This document shows positions 11,136 to 23,291 of a DNA stretch of 64,000 nucleotides, one piece after another. A program made the translations under genes and the position numbers. Every line of letters starts with the position of its first letter. The stretch's first letter is position 1. Location of the stretch: the NCBI GenBank assembly GCA_034509495.1, contig CM067509.1, positions 10,731,135-10,795,134 on the forward strand, written 5' to 3'. The notes beneath the pieces are model-generated. The model saw only the letters and a program-made list of their open reading frames with translations, searched no databases and was not told the origin of the DNA. The stretch is from Acestrorhynchus altus (lineage: Eukaryota; Chordata; Actinopteri; Characiformes; Acestrorhynchidae).

Positions 11136-11277
11136 ATGATGTCATCACACGGCGCCACACGGTGGAGATGTCCAACCATCACAGAGACCTCCTGGCCAAA
11201 GCTCTCTATGGAAGGCTCTTCAGCTTTCTAGCAAACAACCTCAACTTTTATCTTCAAGGGCAAGATGAGAGCCTTGG
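11136..11277 (+). CDS. MYO16: Window exon 4: myosin motor, TEDS region and ALYGRLF helix
   Basis: It encodes DDVITRRHTVEMSNHHRD followed by LLAKALYGRLFSFLANNLN and a short tail. The second part is the classic DALAKALYxRLFxWLVxxIN block; here the usual aspartate-tryptophan of RLFDWLV is replaced by Ser-Phe. Counting 16 residues upstream of the DLLAK aspartate gives another Asp, so the TEDS-rule position appears to be acidic and the motor would not need heavy-chain phosphorylation there (inference). The donor at 11278 was preferred over a GT at 11282 because only the former leaves two bases to join the next exon in frame as glycine. Confidence 0.94.
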
Positions 11278-13139
11278 GTAGGTTTAACAACAGTGTGTGT
11301 GTTTCGGTGTAGTTCACATTCCAGAGAAGCTTGTTGAGTTGGATTCCTTTAAGGTGGTACTGTTGGAATTAGGGATTGCGATATCTACTACATACATATC
11401 ATAATTTCATTTACTGTCATTAAAACACAGAAGCTGAGCTCTTATATCCAATAGCTAACCAATAAAATAATCTCCAGCGTCTGATGGGTTCTGCATCTGA
11501 GTTTGGCTGTGTTGTCCTAACCCCAACTGAAATGGCTATTCTGATTCTGTTGCTCATTTTAACTTTCTTCCTGTTCACACTTATAGGTCAGTATTAAGGC
11601 CTATTTCTACTTCTACATCAAAATCACACCATAGCCTATGTATAGTCATGTACACTGTGCTGTTATCCGATGTGCACCTGTGGACTAAAAGTATCAGCTA
11701 TTTGCTCCAGTAGTTTGCCAAGAAAATAAACACAGTTGTACAGGAAGCCCAGAGTCAAACTATTGTTTTGTAGTGTAATTGTAGAGCGATGCAGACATAC
11801 CAATGCACAAGTGTAAATGCTCACAACCACACAGGCCACTTGCATAGGTCACAGAGTAGACTCTGCATGGATTTGACGCAGAAGCTTTAGTATGATTCAT
11901 GGAGAGCGTTTTGAAAAACAAATCAAAGCATTCAAAAATAAAATGATAACGATAATGATATAAAAATGATAATGACATTATCATATATAATTGTTATATT
12001 AAATGATAATGACATTGAAACTCTGTTGTGACAAAATTATCGCCTGTGTTCCTCCTTTACCACCACTTTTAAATTCTATTGAGTGAACATGGATCACAGA
12101 TTTGATGGTATATGTTTTCAGATGATGAACCAAATGATCAAATGATCTACCTGCATTTCCTCATCCATCTCTCCATGGACGAGCATAGAAAATTCATTTG
12201 TCATTTGGTTTGGTCTTATCTCTCTTGTTTTGCAGAAATTCAGTAAAAGTATGAGCTATTAGATCCAACACCATCTTTTGTAGTACACCAAGCAAGTGGC
12301 ACAGAAACTCCATTTATCCATCTACCTACCTACCTACATGTATTTTCGGTTTGTTCAGCTGCTGATCCACCACAGATCATATAATAATGTGTTATTATAA
12401 TTATTATTATTTTTTTTTTTAACAGTGGGACTGATGAACCCCTATAAACAAGCTCTCATTTTACTATAAAGCAATGGATCAGTAGAGACAGGAGCATATG
12501 AGGAAGAACAGATTGAAAGTGAAACAATGAGCGATAGATGATAAGCATTTTTAGGTGAATGATTGCATGACTGCTCTGATCTGTGTTTCCTCGTTGCTGC
12601 TGTTCACCACACCACCACATTCCAAGTAGTTTCCCTTATGATAAAAAACCTGTGGCTTTAGCTACCTTTACAAATTAGTATCCTCATATATAAAAAAGGC
12701 CCTGCCAGCAAATTCTTCCCCAAAGCCTTATTTGATGGCATCAATCATAAGAGAGTGAAAATATTTTTTTTATAGAATGTGTTTTCAGAATGTTTGTAAG
12801 GCTTTGAGGGTTGAGTGAATGGGTTATCTGTATGTAATCAGGCAAAAAAGGTGTGTATTATTAAAAGACATTATATAGATTTATTAAAACCTCACTGTCA
12901 GTCAGCAAATGTGTATTCCATACATGCTGTATTTCAGGAAGCACTGAAATAGTTGGAGCCAAAAGCTGATCTGACATTCATAGTTTCTGACTTTAATAGT
13001 GAGCAAAGCTTTAATGTTGAACTCAAGTCTTCTTATTTCATATGAAATGTGATATATTGTTGTCTCCTAGTCACCCACCGCCACACACACACACACACAC
13101 ACATATATTACTGTGAAAAAATAGCCACCTGTGAAAGTA

Positions 13140-13520
13140 AGCACAACACCATTGCAGCCACCTAGCAAGACGTTAGCAACCAAAAACTATACCATAGCAA
13201 AACCTCAGCAACTAACTACCATGGCATGGCAACACCTTACCAACCACCTAGAAAGACCCTATCAACCAACAGTTATACCATAGCAACACACTAGGAACCA
13301 ATTCTCAAATTATGGCAACACTTTAGCAACCACCTAGCAAGACCTTAGCAACCAACAGCTATACTGTACAATAGCAAAACCTTAGCAACCAACTCCAGTG
13401 CTATCGTGATTAATTAGAGACTACTTTGCAGCACATTAGCACCAAACAGCTATTCCATAGCCAGACCATAGCAGCCAACTCACATACCATTACAACACCT
13501 TATCAACCATTTACATTTAC
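13140..13520 (+). repeat. TAGCAACCA-type minisatellite
   Basis: Repeated words CCTAGCAAGAC, TTAGCAACCAAC and TATACCATAGCAAAACC recur in the same order several times at roughly 60-70 bp spacing, with drift. It is non-coding. Confidence 0.7.
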
Positions 13521-13590
13521 ATTTATGGCATTTAGCAGACCCCCTTATCCAGAGCGACTTATAGCTATCACCTAAAACCTGGTTTGGTAA
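13520..13590 (+). repeat. Dispersed fish repeat core
   Basis: CATTTATGGCATTTAGCAGA followed by CGCCTTATCCAGAGCGACTT-like text is a motif found across teleost genomes. A diverged second copy lies at 47718-47775. Its parent element is not identifiable here. Confidence 0.55.
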
Positions 13591-14250
13591 ATCAGTGCTT
13601 ATTCATGTTAAATCAGGTCAGTTGCTGATGGAATTGAACACATCCATACACGGAAAAGTCTGGAACCATTTTAACCTTTTTCGTTCTTCTAACTAACTCA
13701 CAAGATCTCAACTACTTTCTTCAAAAAGAGAAATTCTTGTTACTTTTTCCTATATTTATGTTTATTGCACCTATTTTATTGTGATTCTACTGTGATCTTC
13801 ACAGGCAAAACACACTTATTGCTGAGATAAATGGTTTATATATATATGTGCTGATATGCCTAAAACCTGTGTACAGTACCATATATTCAGACACACCAGG
13901 GGCTTGTAGACCACCACCATCATCCACTAATGCAGGATCAATAAGTGGGCAAAGCCAGTAAGTCTTTTTTTTTTTTTTTTTTTGTGCTGGTCAGCGCTTT
14001 AGTGTCAGATGCGTTTGGATAAACCTAATGGCCATTGATGAGCACATAAGCATGCTTATTACTGATCAATGAGGGGATGCGAGCTGCCACTTTGATGAGA
14101 AGTTAGCAAGTAGAGGATGAACTACGATGCATTCACAGTGTATCCAGAACTGTTGTTCACTGTGTTTATATTTGCCTTATTCACATGACAATGTCATTGC
14201 TCTTCCTCCTGTTCGTTTAGGGATGTATCTGTTTTTGTGTGTGCTTACAG

Positions 14251-14323
14251 GGACCCTGCACTTGAAATTGGCATTCTGGACGTCTTTGGCTTTGAGAAAT
14301 TCCAGAAGAATGGCTTTGAGCAG
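14251..14323 (+). CDS. MYO16: Window exon 5: myosin switch II and start of relay helix
   Basis: It encodes one split base and 24 codons containing ILDVFGFEKFQKNGFEQ. DVFGFE is the switch II element (usually DIxGFE) that senses the nucleotide gamma-phosphate, and FxxNGFEQ begins the relay helix. The essential glycine and glutamate of switch II are present, so nothing in this exon argues against ATPase function. The P-loop and switch I cannot be checked because they lie upstream of the window. Confidence 0.96.
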
Positions 14324-15189
14324 GTAGGAAGTTCAGAAGTGCTTTGAGACTTTGATGATGACACTGGTGATGAATGATGCTATTGAATTATGGTAAGAAT
14401 GTGCACTATCATTTAGCCACATCTGCTTAAGTGTAGCATCCATAACGTCATTGTGGCATCATTGGTCAGCATTCCAGGCACAGCTCCACCTCAGATAGAC
14501 CGACTCTATTAATTTTATAGAACACAGACTGCATACAGCCTCTTCCTGTCTTTGTTGTGTTTTCACACACCGATCTGCTCTTGGACACTTTTAAGGTCAG
14601 CCAGGATTTGATGTGGGGCCAATGGGCAGCCACAGACCAAAGGGAATGGAGGCATTGTGCCTGTGGTTCCTACTTCCCGTATGGGGAAACCTTAATCTGT
14701 CCCACAGATCCCTGCAGCATGCCTCTGCCCGCTGGAAGGACATTTTTAGATGTTAACACAGGCTATGTCCAAAATAAGCTGAAAATATTGAAATCCCAGA
14801 AAAAGAAGGAAGTTCTTTGTTTGGTTGTAGTAGGTCTACGTGCTGGAGTGTTATTTGCATTTGAAAGTATATTGCTTGCAAGAGACTTGCATTAAAATAA
14901 ATGCTTCCATTAAAAAATTGAACCTGAAAGCACTATTTCAATCAAGATGAGATCTTCATCTTTAACTTCATGGACCCTATGGCCAATAGTTTAACCTTAA
15001 CCTCAATAGTTTAACCTACATTTTTTTAGGAGACACTCACACATGCCAGATGTTATTTTCAGGAGATGCTAATCTACTCAAAACATCATTTGAGATGTGA
15101 ATATTAGAGTAACATATTTGTATATTTGTATTATTTATATATTTGTTGTTTTTTATAATACTTGACAGAAGTCCAAATAAATAAAAAAA

Positions 15190-15560
15190 ATTATCCCTTC
15201 TCAGGACTTTTATTCTGAAATTTGGGACCAAACAGACCTGTCTTCTCGTTTTCCTCTATAACCTACTATCTGGATTAGTGAAGTTATCATCATTGTCTCA
15301 CTGATCAGTTGGGGTCTGCATGCAGGTTGAGCATGTACATGTGAACAGAGCTGTAAACAAGCCCTGAAAGGCTGCTATGGCATTTAAATTGGGATTTTAT
15401 TCAGTTGGAAACAGCTACATTTTGGGTGTTTTCCAAGCTTAATTACTCACTTATAATTCATCACACAGCAGTTGTCGCTTGCAAAGCTTTACAAACCTGT
15501 TTTTTAACATAACAGTTTAATTACAAGTGTTAAACAAAACGGAGCCTTTTGTATTGCTTG
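15190..15560 (+). repeat. Dispersed repeat family N
   Basis: CCCTTCTCAGGACTTTTATT and the bases after it (15195-15227) recur almost exactly at 38206-38235. GGCATTTAAATTGGGATTTT near 15378 resembles the block at 1750-1775. The element type is unknown. Confidence 0.55.
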
Positions 15561-15603
15561 CATGGTGCTATATCATCTGATGTATCTATCATCGGAAATG
15601 TAC

Positions 15604-16015
15604 AGGGGGTGGACAAAGAAACTGAAACCTGTCATTTTAGTGTGGGAAGTTTCATGGCTAAATTGGAGCAGCCTGGTGGCCAATCTTCATTAACTGCACA
15701 TTGCACCAGTAAGAGCAGAGTGTGAAGGTTCAATTAGCAGGTAAAAGCACAGTTTTGCTCAAAATATTGCAATGCACACAACATTATGGGTGACATACCA
15801 GAGTTCAAAAGATGTTGCTGCACGCCTTACTGGCGCATCTGTGACCAAGACAGCAAGTCTTTGTGATGTATCAAGAGCCACGGTATCCAGGGTAATGTCA
15901 GCACCACCAAGAAGGACCAACCACATCAAACAGGATTAACTGTGGACGCAAGAGGAAGCTGTCTGCAAGGGATATTCGGGTGCTAACCCGGATTGTATCC
16001 AAAAAATGTCATACG
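15604..16015 (+). mobile_element. Tc1-like relic, 5' half
   Basis: It starts with CAGGGGGTGGACAAAGAAAC, a terminal repeat typical of one fish Tc1 group. Then comes a degraded N-terminal transposase with a helix-turn-helix-like stretch: AARLTGASVTKTASLCDVS, then RATVSR (about 15815-15895). The text stops near 16010 and the catalytic half is missing. Confidence 0.7.
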
Positions 16016-17244
16016 CTGTATTGATTTATTGATTTATACACTACCAAAATATGAAAATTACAAAAGTAAGTCTGCTTTTACTACTTTCACTGCACAGCTC
16101 ACTGGTATTAAACCCTAAAAATGGCATTACTTGTAGTAAACATGTGACTGAGAAAGACTGAGAAAGGCCATTGGCTATAATATACGGAGTCTCAAACAGG
16201 GATTTTTGGACATAATATTTATTGTTGAACATAATCAGAAGGTTCAGTATACTCTAGAATCCTCATGTTAAAATCAGTTCTAATTGCTATATAATAAAAA
16301 AAAAACAGGACAAATTAATCAACATAATGGGTAAAACTGGGACAAAATTATTTGTTAACCAATGACAATGGTAATCTGAATCACAAGCAACATTATCCAA
16401 CCTATCAGGTATTTAGTTTTGCCAGCCAAATTCATAAATTAGAACCAGTGTCTTGATCATTTTGGATCTGCATTGCATCTCTGAATAGGTCTTTTCACAT
16501 AGCTGTAAGGAAGGTTTTTCCAGTTTGTTTAAAATCTTCTTGCAGGTCTTAGGAAGCATCACAGCAGAAAGGCCAAACTCTGCTGCTGCAGCATATCATT
16601 GTAGAAGGCATTGGTTTGCTATTTTAGAGTTATTGTTCACAGAGTTCATGTCTGAGGCCATGTCCAGTTGCCCAGGCATCTTAAGCAGTCTTTGATTAGT
16701 AATGTTGTATTGTAGGGTGTTTGCCTGAGAGCTTAGAGGTCAGGGTTGAACAGTACCACAAGAAGAAAAAAATCTGAAAAACTGAATACAGAGGGTCAGA
16801 ATACAGAGCTCAGATGTCTGTGAGAATGTACTTTTTTTTCTGCACTGGAATGACTCCACACTGCCCTCAGTTGAACCACACAGAGGATACGCTTGGTCTA
16901 CTGAGCTCTCACAGGCCTGAGCCGATTTGGTCAGGTGATATTTGGGACTGAATTGTTTGCTATCAGTGGACACAGGGAAGGTCAATAAGTGTAAGTTTAA
17001 GGGTCATGGGCTTCAACATACTGAGCTATAGCTGAGATCTCCACAGAGGGAGTGCCTGTAGTACTCCACTCTCATTCTCAGATCTTTGATGTTTCTGCAA
17101 TTGCATGTACATTTACTTTATGTTAGGAATCTTGGCCATGGACTCTGATTGGTGTAGAATGTCTACCATGGGAAAGGTTGTGTCATTACCCACTACACTA
17201 AGTGTAATAGTGTTAACTGACAAGTCCAGTTTGATGTTTAACTG

Positions 17245-17815
17245 AACACCCAGGTCCACTCTCAATGTCCATTCCCTGGATGTTCACGGTGGGAGGGGTG
17301 TGTCAGCATCTGCGTAAATCCACCACCAGTTCTTTGGACTTCCCCAAGTTTATATGGAGGTGGTTCTGCAGACACCAGTCCACAAAGTTCTCTCGACTCA
17401 CTGTCCTCCTCATTAGTTATGAGGCCAACAATCACAGAGTCATCAGAGAACTTCTGGAGGTGGCAGGTTGGAACTGTACACGACGACAGCAGTGTACAGT
17501 GTGAAGAAGAACGGGGCCAGGACCGTTCCTTGTGGTGCTACTGACCACCTTGTCTGAAAGACAGGCCTGTGTCTGGTTGGTGAGTTGGTAGTCCAGTACC
17601 CAGTTTGGCAGGTGACTGTCCACACCAATTTTTTGTCAGCTTGTCCTTCAGCAGCCCAGGCTGTATGGTGGTAAAGGCACAGGAAGGTGTCAAAGAAGAT
17701 GATTCTCACAGTGATCCCAGGCTTCTCCAGGTGAGAAAGAGCTCTGTGAAAATAGATGACAGCATCATCCACACATGATGTTGCCCCCAATGCTGACACA
17801 GATGTGCAAATTGCC
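17245..17815 (-). pseudogene. Decayed non-LTR retrotransposon reverse transcriptase
   Basis: Reading the minus strand gives ALSHLEKPGITVRI at about 17715-17755, then SVAPQGTVLAPFFFTLYT, equal to the (S/T)GAPQGxVLSPLLFTLYT block, at about 17483-17536. After a frameshift come HLQKFSDDSVIVGLIT, with the catalytic FxDD box, and KSKELVVDLRRC. These are RT domains 3 to 6 of a jockey-superfamily (CR1/L2-like) LINE. At least two frameshifts make it non-functional. No endonuclease is seen. Confidence 0.8.
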
Positions 17816-17819
17816 ACAC

Positions 17820-17960
17820 ACTGCTTTTCTAGTCCCTGTAGAGAATAGGACTCTGTGGAGCAGTTGAACCTATTGGTATCATAACTAGATAATAAGACTA
17901 ATAAGGGGCTAGATGTGCCCCAGAACTGGTTTCTCTGGAATGATTGCACTTGGGAAGTGA
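17820..17960 (+). repeat. MITE fragment abutting the LINE relic
   Basis: GAATAGGACTCTGTGGAGCA and the bases after it resemble the start of the element at 21836-22196. The open stretch that runs through 17443-17973 on the minus strand therefore joins two unrelated repeats. Confidence 0.55.
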
Positions 17961-19318
17961 CAATTATGAGCATCTCATTTTAGACATAGAGAAAAATTCC
18001 AAAACAATTGCTTGATTTTTCTGTAAAATTATAAGACAAAGCACAATGGTACTTGTAGTGCTGGATGCACTTCCCTAGTGGTGTCAGCTGAGGCCATTCT
18101 TTACTTTGGTTCAGTGATTTATTTTTGAGTTTAAGCTTTATTTCACATGAAGCCCTTTTGGGGGAGTTCAGTTTTACTTCTACTCACCTTGTTTTCTTCT
18201 TGAGTCATTATTTCAGTGATTTTTACTACATTGTGTATGACTAGTATATGTTTGGATCAATCATTACCTCCTTTGTTGGTCTGATGGGCCCTGCTTACAA
18301 TCACCAAAGATTAAGGGGAAGCCTTACGCCACTATACCACATTTTAAATTATTTTCAAGGAAATATTAAGGGTTATGGCGTTAAGATAAGCACAATGCAC
18401 GTCCTTTAGTAAACAACAAAAACAAAAAACTAATATTTATATTGTGGCTGTCACACTAAAACCATCTCCATTTTTTACCATTTTAACTATTTCATGTTGT
18501 GAATACTCCATAACATTTTTAAATTTTGAAATACTTAAAAAAAAAATTTAAATAATGTCTAAATCATAATGTATAATAAATATGTAAATAATATAAGATA
18601 TGTGTGCACCGTGAATCAACTGTAATACAAGATTTTTCAAGTTTTCAAGATACAACAGCAGTTTTTGTCCAACAGCGACATTTTTGTTGAAAGATAACTG
18701 TGCAGTATCAGCCACTTCTTCTTCAAGGTCCTAATCTTTTTTTGCATAAAGAAACGGAGGCTGCACAGATGGGGAGTGTGTGCGTGTGCGTGTGTGTGTG
18801 TGTGTGAGAGAGAGAGAGGCAGAGATTAATGAGTACAGGTATTTGGGGAATCAGAGGTATTTACTGTTCAACAGCTCCTCCTAAATAGCGCGTATGATAA
18901 TGAGGCTGCATTTTAATCAGCAAATAATTCTCATTACATTGCAATGAGACAAAAGTCTGTGTATAATATAACTACTTTGTGTGTGAGCATGTTTGATTGT
19001 GTGTTTATGAGTGGGGTTAACGTGGAGAGCTCATTAATTAACACCATGTTGGTTAAAAGCTTGGGTGACATGCTGTAGATAGCAGTAATTAACCTGTGTC
19101 AGCTTTTCATGATACAGGAGAGTGCACTCCTCAATAAATCTCCTGCCTGCATCTGTCGTCTTGTTTTTAATATACTTTTGCAAAGCAGCACTTGACAATA
19201 CAGAGCAATGTGTATTGGTTTTATGTAGATAGTTTATCCACAGTGTGTGTGGAACAGTGTGTATGTGTGTGCACAGTGTTTAATGTGTTCATGTGTGTGT
19301 GTTTGTTTCCCTCTGTAG

Positions 19319-19471
19319 TTGTGCATAAACATGTTAAATGAGCGGATTCAGCAGTACACCACAGAGGTGCTGTTCCAGCAAGAACAGCAGGAGTGTCTTC
19401 AGGAAGGCATCACCATGGAGACGCTACGCTCCCCCGCCATACAGCCAGCAGTACTGGACTTCTTCTACCAG
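19319..19471 (+). CDS. MYO16: Window exon 6: myosin relay helix and loop
   Basis: This phase 0-0 exon of 51 codons starts LCINMLNERIQQYTTEVLF and ends PAVLDFFYQ. LCINxxNE-LQQ is the canonical relay helix, which passes switch II movement to the converter. The following residues (QEQQECLQEGITMETL) match the QEEYxxEGI block, then diverge in the way seen in myosin XVI, where the usual DLIE-type helix is replaced by a shorter VLDFF segment. The acceptor CTCTGTAG follows a TG-rich stretch with a short pyrimidine tract. Confidence 0.96.
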
Positions 19472-19739
19472 GTAGGAGAGAGTAGTTGGGAATAAAGCAG
19501 GGAATATTTTCTCGCTCATCTGCCCTTTAAGGAGAAATCTGCATATTTTAAACCACCATATGAATGGTTCCCAGTAAAGTTCCCTTGCTCCAGGTTTGGG
19601 TACCATTTACATTTGAACCAGTATCAGTACCTTGAATTCAGGACTGGTATTCAACAGTAGTTTGTACAGTACAGTAATCAAGCCTGCCATATAAATGAAT
19701 GAATTTAAAATCCATATTTCCAATCCAATCCCTGGTTAT

Positions 19740-20570
19740 GCGACAGCCTCCATGGTTTGGACTAAGATAATTGTCTTGGCTCTCCCTGGGTGAGCAAGGT
19801 GACCCTCTGTATACCCCAATTACTCCACACGATATCTGAGATCTACAGAATTTGTAGATAGTGTTCAAATGTCTAATAATGTTGTTTCAGTGGGAGTCGA
19901 AAAAGACACAGTTGGTTGGCTATACATGTCTTCACGTTTCCAGCTAATGGGTGGGAGTTGGCAGTGATGAAACAGGGGAGAAACATACAGACTTCATGTT
20001 TTCATGTTTCTTTACATGTTTTCTTGGTCAAAATTGAAATTTTGACACAAAGGATTTGTGTCTTTTTGTTATATCACAGAATAGAACACCTTTATTGTTG
20101 GATGTACTGCATCATTGGTGTCTAATCCAGCCTGTTTAATTTTAAAATTGTCAGTACAGGACAGGTTCCTTTTCATTGAGTTCAAAACTCAAGGGCTACT
20201 ACATGGTGCAACCATCTAAGCTTTCTAACCTTAACTTAAGGAGGTCATTAGTTAGGTCCCTCCGTTATTCCACTGCCATCTGTGGCTAGGAGTCCAAGAG
20301 AGCATAATTGACTCAGTTCTCTATGGGTGGCTTAGAGAGCTTGAAAATATTGCAATTGACTGGCTTCACATATACCAGAACAAACAAGATCTGGCCTTTA
20401 CCCTTCAAGCTAATGGATGGGAACTGGCAATGATGAAATTGGGCAGAAACATTGGAAAAATACTACGTTACTAAGCTAGATTTTGTCATTATTTATCTTT
20501 CTATACATGTGTTTTCTTGCTCAAACATGGTAGTTTTTGACACACATTACAATAAAATTCTGAATCTTTT
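19740..20570 (+). repeat. Direct duplication of about 300 bp, diverged
   Basis: Blocks at about 19945-20090 and 20400-20570 share CTAATGG(G/A)TGGGA(G/A)(T/C)TGGCA(G/A)TGATGAAA and then a TTTTCTTG(G/C)TCAAA block. Upstream parts (about 19750 and 20290) share a CTCTCTATGGGTGG-like core. They are either two copies of one dispersed element or an old tandem duplication. Confidence 0.55.
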
Positions 20571-20747
20571 CATCTAATATGATACAAATGTCATGACGGC
20601 TTGACGTAAACACGTAAATAAGGGTAAATTAATGATTAAACAGTTCATTACAGTTATTGCGATGTCCTAATGAACAGACTCACTAATGTACAGACGGACT
20701 GTGTTTTGAATACTGCCTGCTTTATAATAGAACAGTGACTCATGTCA

Positions 20748-20767
20748 GACACACACACACACACACA

Positions 20768-20799
<32 letters not shown>

Positions 20800-20929
20800 T
20801 ACACATATACCCCCTCACTGCAGTTCAGCTAATCTTTGGGCCGATGACGCTGTTAGCCTTTTGCAAGATATGACTGTTTTAATGAGTCACATAAGTGAGT
20901 CAGCTCTTTGTGAGATTGAGTGATACAGC

Positions 20930-20962
<33 letters not shown>

Positions 20963-21009
20963 TCCTTTCAACCTCGTTGCTCACAGCTTACTCCTACTCT
21001 TGCGGCCTA

Positions 21010-21042
<33 letters not shown>

Positions 21043-21050
21043 ACACACAC
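20748..21050 (+). repeat. (CA)n runs at 20748-20802, 20936-20962 and 21011-21050
   Basis: Three separated dinucleotide runs in intron 6. Confidence 0.9.
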
Positions 21051-21619
21051 AATTACAATACATTCTATGACGCTGTTATATAAAATGTTTACTTTCAGCT
21101 GTCCTCCTTTTATTTATTAAACAATGTGCTTCTTGTGCTTCTTGCTGCATGGCTGGTAGCCATCCTAAATCTGTTCTATATCTTGCCTAAGATTTGGTGT
21201 TTGCTCAAGACAAAGAGTTGTTTTGTGTTTCTAAGAATACTTCCATATGGCGTGTGTTTATAGAGCATGGTTTCCCTTTTGGGGGCTGGAAAGCAGGGAG
21301 GTGGTGATGGGAAGCAGTTTAAGTGCAGGAAGAGAATATAGGCATTCATAGTACTCTACACTTGGCTTTCTAAAAAAACTATTCAGCATGTACGTATATA
21401 TATTGTGGTACCATCATACTGAACAAAAAACAAAATAATCAATACAAAAAAAGGCTCATTTTAATAATATATTAACTATCAGTTGAAGATACAAAACAGA
21501 ACTGTTCCAACTGTTTCAGTACATTGTAAGCTACATCTCACCACACATATATTATGGCTTGTCTATTGGTTATCAGTAAAATAAAGGAATAAGATATGCC
21601 AGTTGTGTATCCTATAATG

Positions 21620-21750
21620 CAGTTGTTCCCAATCCTGGTCTTTGCCCTGCACATTTTAGAATTTTGCCTACTCATAATCGACTAATTAACAAGCCCTTCC
21701 TAAATATACAGGGCAAGGGGTTCTCTAGAACCAGAACTGGGAATCTCTGT
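21620..21750. repeat. Foldback fragment
   Basis: GTTCCCAATCCTGGTCTTTG and CAAGGGGTTCTCTAGAACCAG then AACTGGGAA are imperfect inverted arms around AT-rich text. The layout matches a widespread fish foldback repeat, here shortened. Confidence 0.5.
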
Positions 21751-21835
21751 TCAGCTATGCCATGTAATCCTCAACTTTGTGTATCTTAATGTTACATATA
21801 ATGTGGCACCGATTGCTGACACTTATAAGTTGTCT

Positions 21836-22196
21836 AGTCCATATACAGAAGTATTGCCAATAGAATAGGACTCTCTGGAGCAAATAAACATGAACCTGTT
21901 GGTACTATAAGGAATATATGATAAAGGAATGATGATGTTCCATCCAATACTTTTTGGATGAGTTGGGGAGTTAGAGATGTGCAAGGATGGTGATCAGTAT
22001 CTTGACCTCACTAATGCTCTTGTTGTTGAATTCAATCAGATCCTTACAGTAATTCTCCAAAATCTAGTAGAAAGCCTTTCCTGGACAGTAGAGACCGTTA
22101 CTCCAACAGAAGTAGGACAAACTCTTTTTATACTCTTAATTTTGGAAGAAACAATGAAAGAGTTTCCCAATTTTTTGTCCATATATGTGTTATACA
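21836..22196 (-). mobile_element. MITE-like element
   Basis: One end is TAGTCCATATACAGAAGTAT and the other is TTTTTTGTCCATATATGTGT, which resemble the paired ends of a non-autonomous fish transposon (CATATGGACAAAAGTAT type). The inside includes GGACAGTAGAGACCGTTACT, typical of that family. There is no coding capacity. Confidence 0.6.
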
Positions 22197-22740
22197 CTCA
22201 TCACAAAAAGAGTTGCACCAAGAAGGAATCAACCAATTGCAATGCATGACTGGAATGATGTCATGTCAGATTATAATCGAGTCACACACAATCGCAGTGG
22301 GTCATCTTCAGTAATGAGTCCAGCATTTGTCTTGGTGGAGATGACCAACAGTCTGTGTGTGGAGACACCATGGTCAGCAACAAGATCAACAAGTTGTTGT
22401 CATGTGTCATGGTGTGGAGTGCAATTTTATATGATGCCAGGATGCCAGATGCCACTTTGACAGGCCAAATGTTACGTTAATGAGGGCCTGCAACCAGTGG
22501 CCCTAACTTTCCTGAACGCATAGAAAAATGTGCTATTCCAACATGATAACACTCGTCTGCATAATGCTGCCATCTGAAGAGCTTACCTCAAAACAGATAT
22601 TAGGTCACAGCCAGTTGCATTGCCAAAATATTGCAGGAAATGTGTGAGAATATTCTACAACTCCATTCAGAGACGTCTGACATGTTGCATTATATTCAAC
22701 ATCATACTGAGACACTACTTCTATATGTGTAGCTCAACAC
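22196..22740 (+). mobile_element. Tc1/mariner relic, family C
   Basis: Degraded transposase text includes SSVMSPAFVLVEMTNSLCVE (about 22308-22365), corresponding to the FSDESRFxLxxxDxRVxVW block, and FQHDNTRLHNAA at about 22537-22575, the second catalytic Asp region. Frameshifts and deletions are obvious. Confidence 0.7.
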
Positions 22741-23090
22741 TTATTTCCCATATCAGTTAAGAATTATCATTTAATAATAATAATAATAATAATCATTTAT
22801 TGTTCCTGGTAACTGTTATCTTCCTTCCAACTGGCAATGCAATCCATTTTAAAGCAGGTACTTTGTTACATTTATGTTACATCTATGTTACTTTGTTACG
22901 TAGATTCACCATGTTTGAATGAGTGTGAATGAATTGAGTGTTTGTATGCTAATGTCACCCTCTTGTCACCTGAGTTACTGTAAAGTCAAACAACTAACCT
23001 CTTAGATTACATACAGCTGTATTGATTCAGTATTTATACTGGGCTATAAGGGAAGAAAGACAAACTCTGTAATGTGTGTGTTTGTTGTAG

Positions 23091-23291
23091 AAGCCTCAGG
23101 GCATGCTGTGTGTGCTGGATGATGAGAGTCAGTCTCTGAGGCCTTCAGAGCTCAACCTGTATAAGAGACTGCAGGCCCAGTTGGACTCCACCACTGCAGA
23201 TGCAGTCTCACTAAACAACAAGGATGGCAACGGTAACCCCCCACCCAAAGACCAGGGGCCCTCCTTTACTGTCTCACACTATGCTGGAAAG
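23091..23291 (+). CDS. MYO16: Window exon 7: myosin lower 50-kDa region, HYAGK
   Basis: It encodes 67 complete codons, from KPQGMLCVLDDESQSL to SFTVSHYAGK. KPxGxLxxLDEE and FxxxHYAGxV are the standard lower 50-kDa signatures. The middle includes a polar insertion (NNKDGNGNPPPKDQG) typical of myosin XVI. The last AAG is followed by GTGAGC. The next intron is only 140 bp, so this exon and the next are probably always spliced together. Confidence 0.97.

Larger units (their letters stand above)
11278..14250 (+). other. Intron 4
   Basis: It contains a short (CA)n at 13082-13103, a TAGCAACCA-type minisatellite at about 13140-13520 and a common fish repeat core at 13520-13590. A poly-T run lies near 13966-13983. 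I see nothing coding. Confidence 0.65.
14324..19318 (+). other. Intron 5
   Basis: It contains a dispersed repeat at about 15190-15560, a Tc1-like 5' fragment at about 15604-16015, and a decayed non-LTR reverse transcriptase at about 17245-17815 abutting a MITE fragment to about 17960. The stretch 18000-19300 is AT-rich with a short TG/GA run near 18778-18820 and nothing else recognisable. Confidence 0.65.
19472..23090 (+). other. Intron 6
   Basis: It contains a direct duplication (about 19740-20090 and 20280-20570), three (CA)n runs between 20748 and 21050, a foldback fragment at 21620-21750, a MITE at about 21836-22196, and a Tc1/mariner relic immediately after it to about 22740. A short (TAA)n run lies near 22772-22791. 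Confidence 0.65.

Noticed and set aside
14557..14895. 112-codon plus-strand ORF downstream of exon 5
   Set aside because: No myosin similarity and no recognised domain; consistent with chance openness in intron 5.
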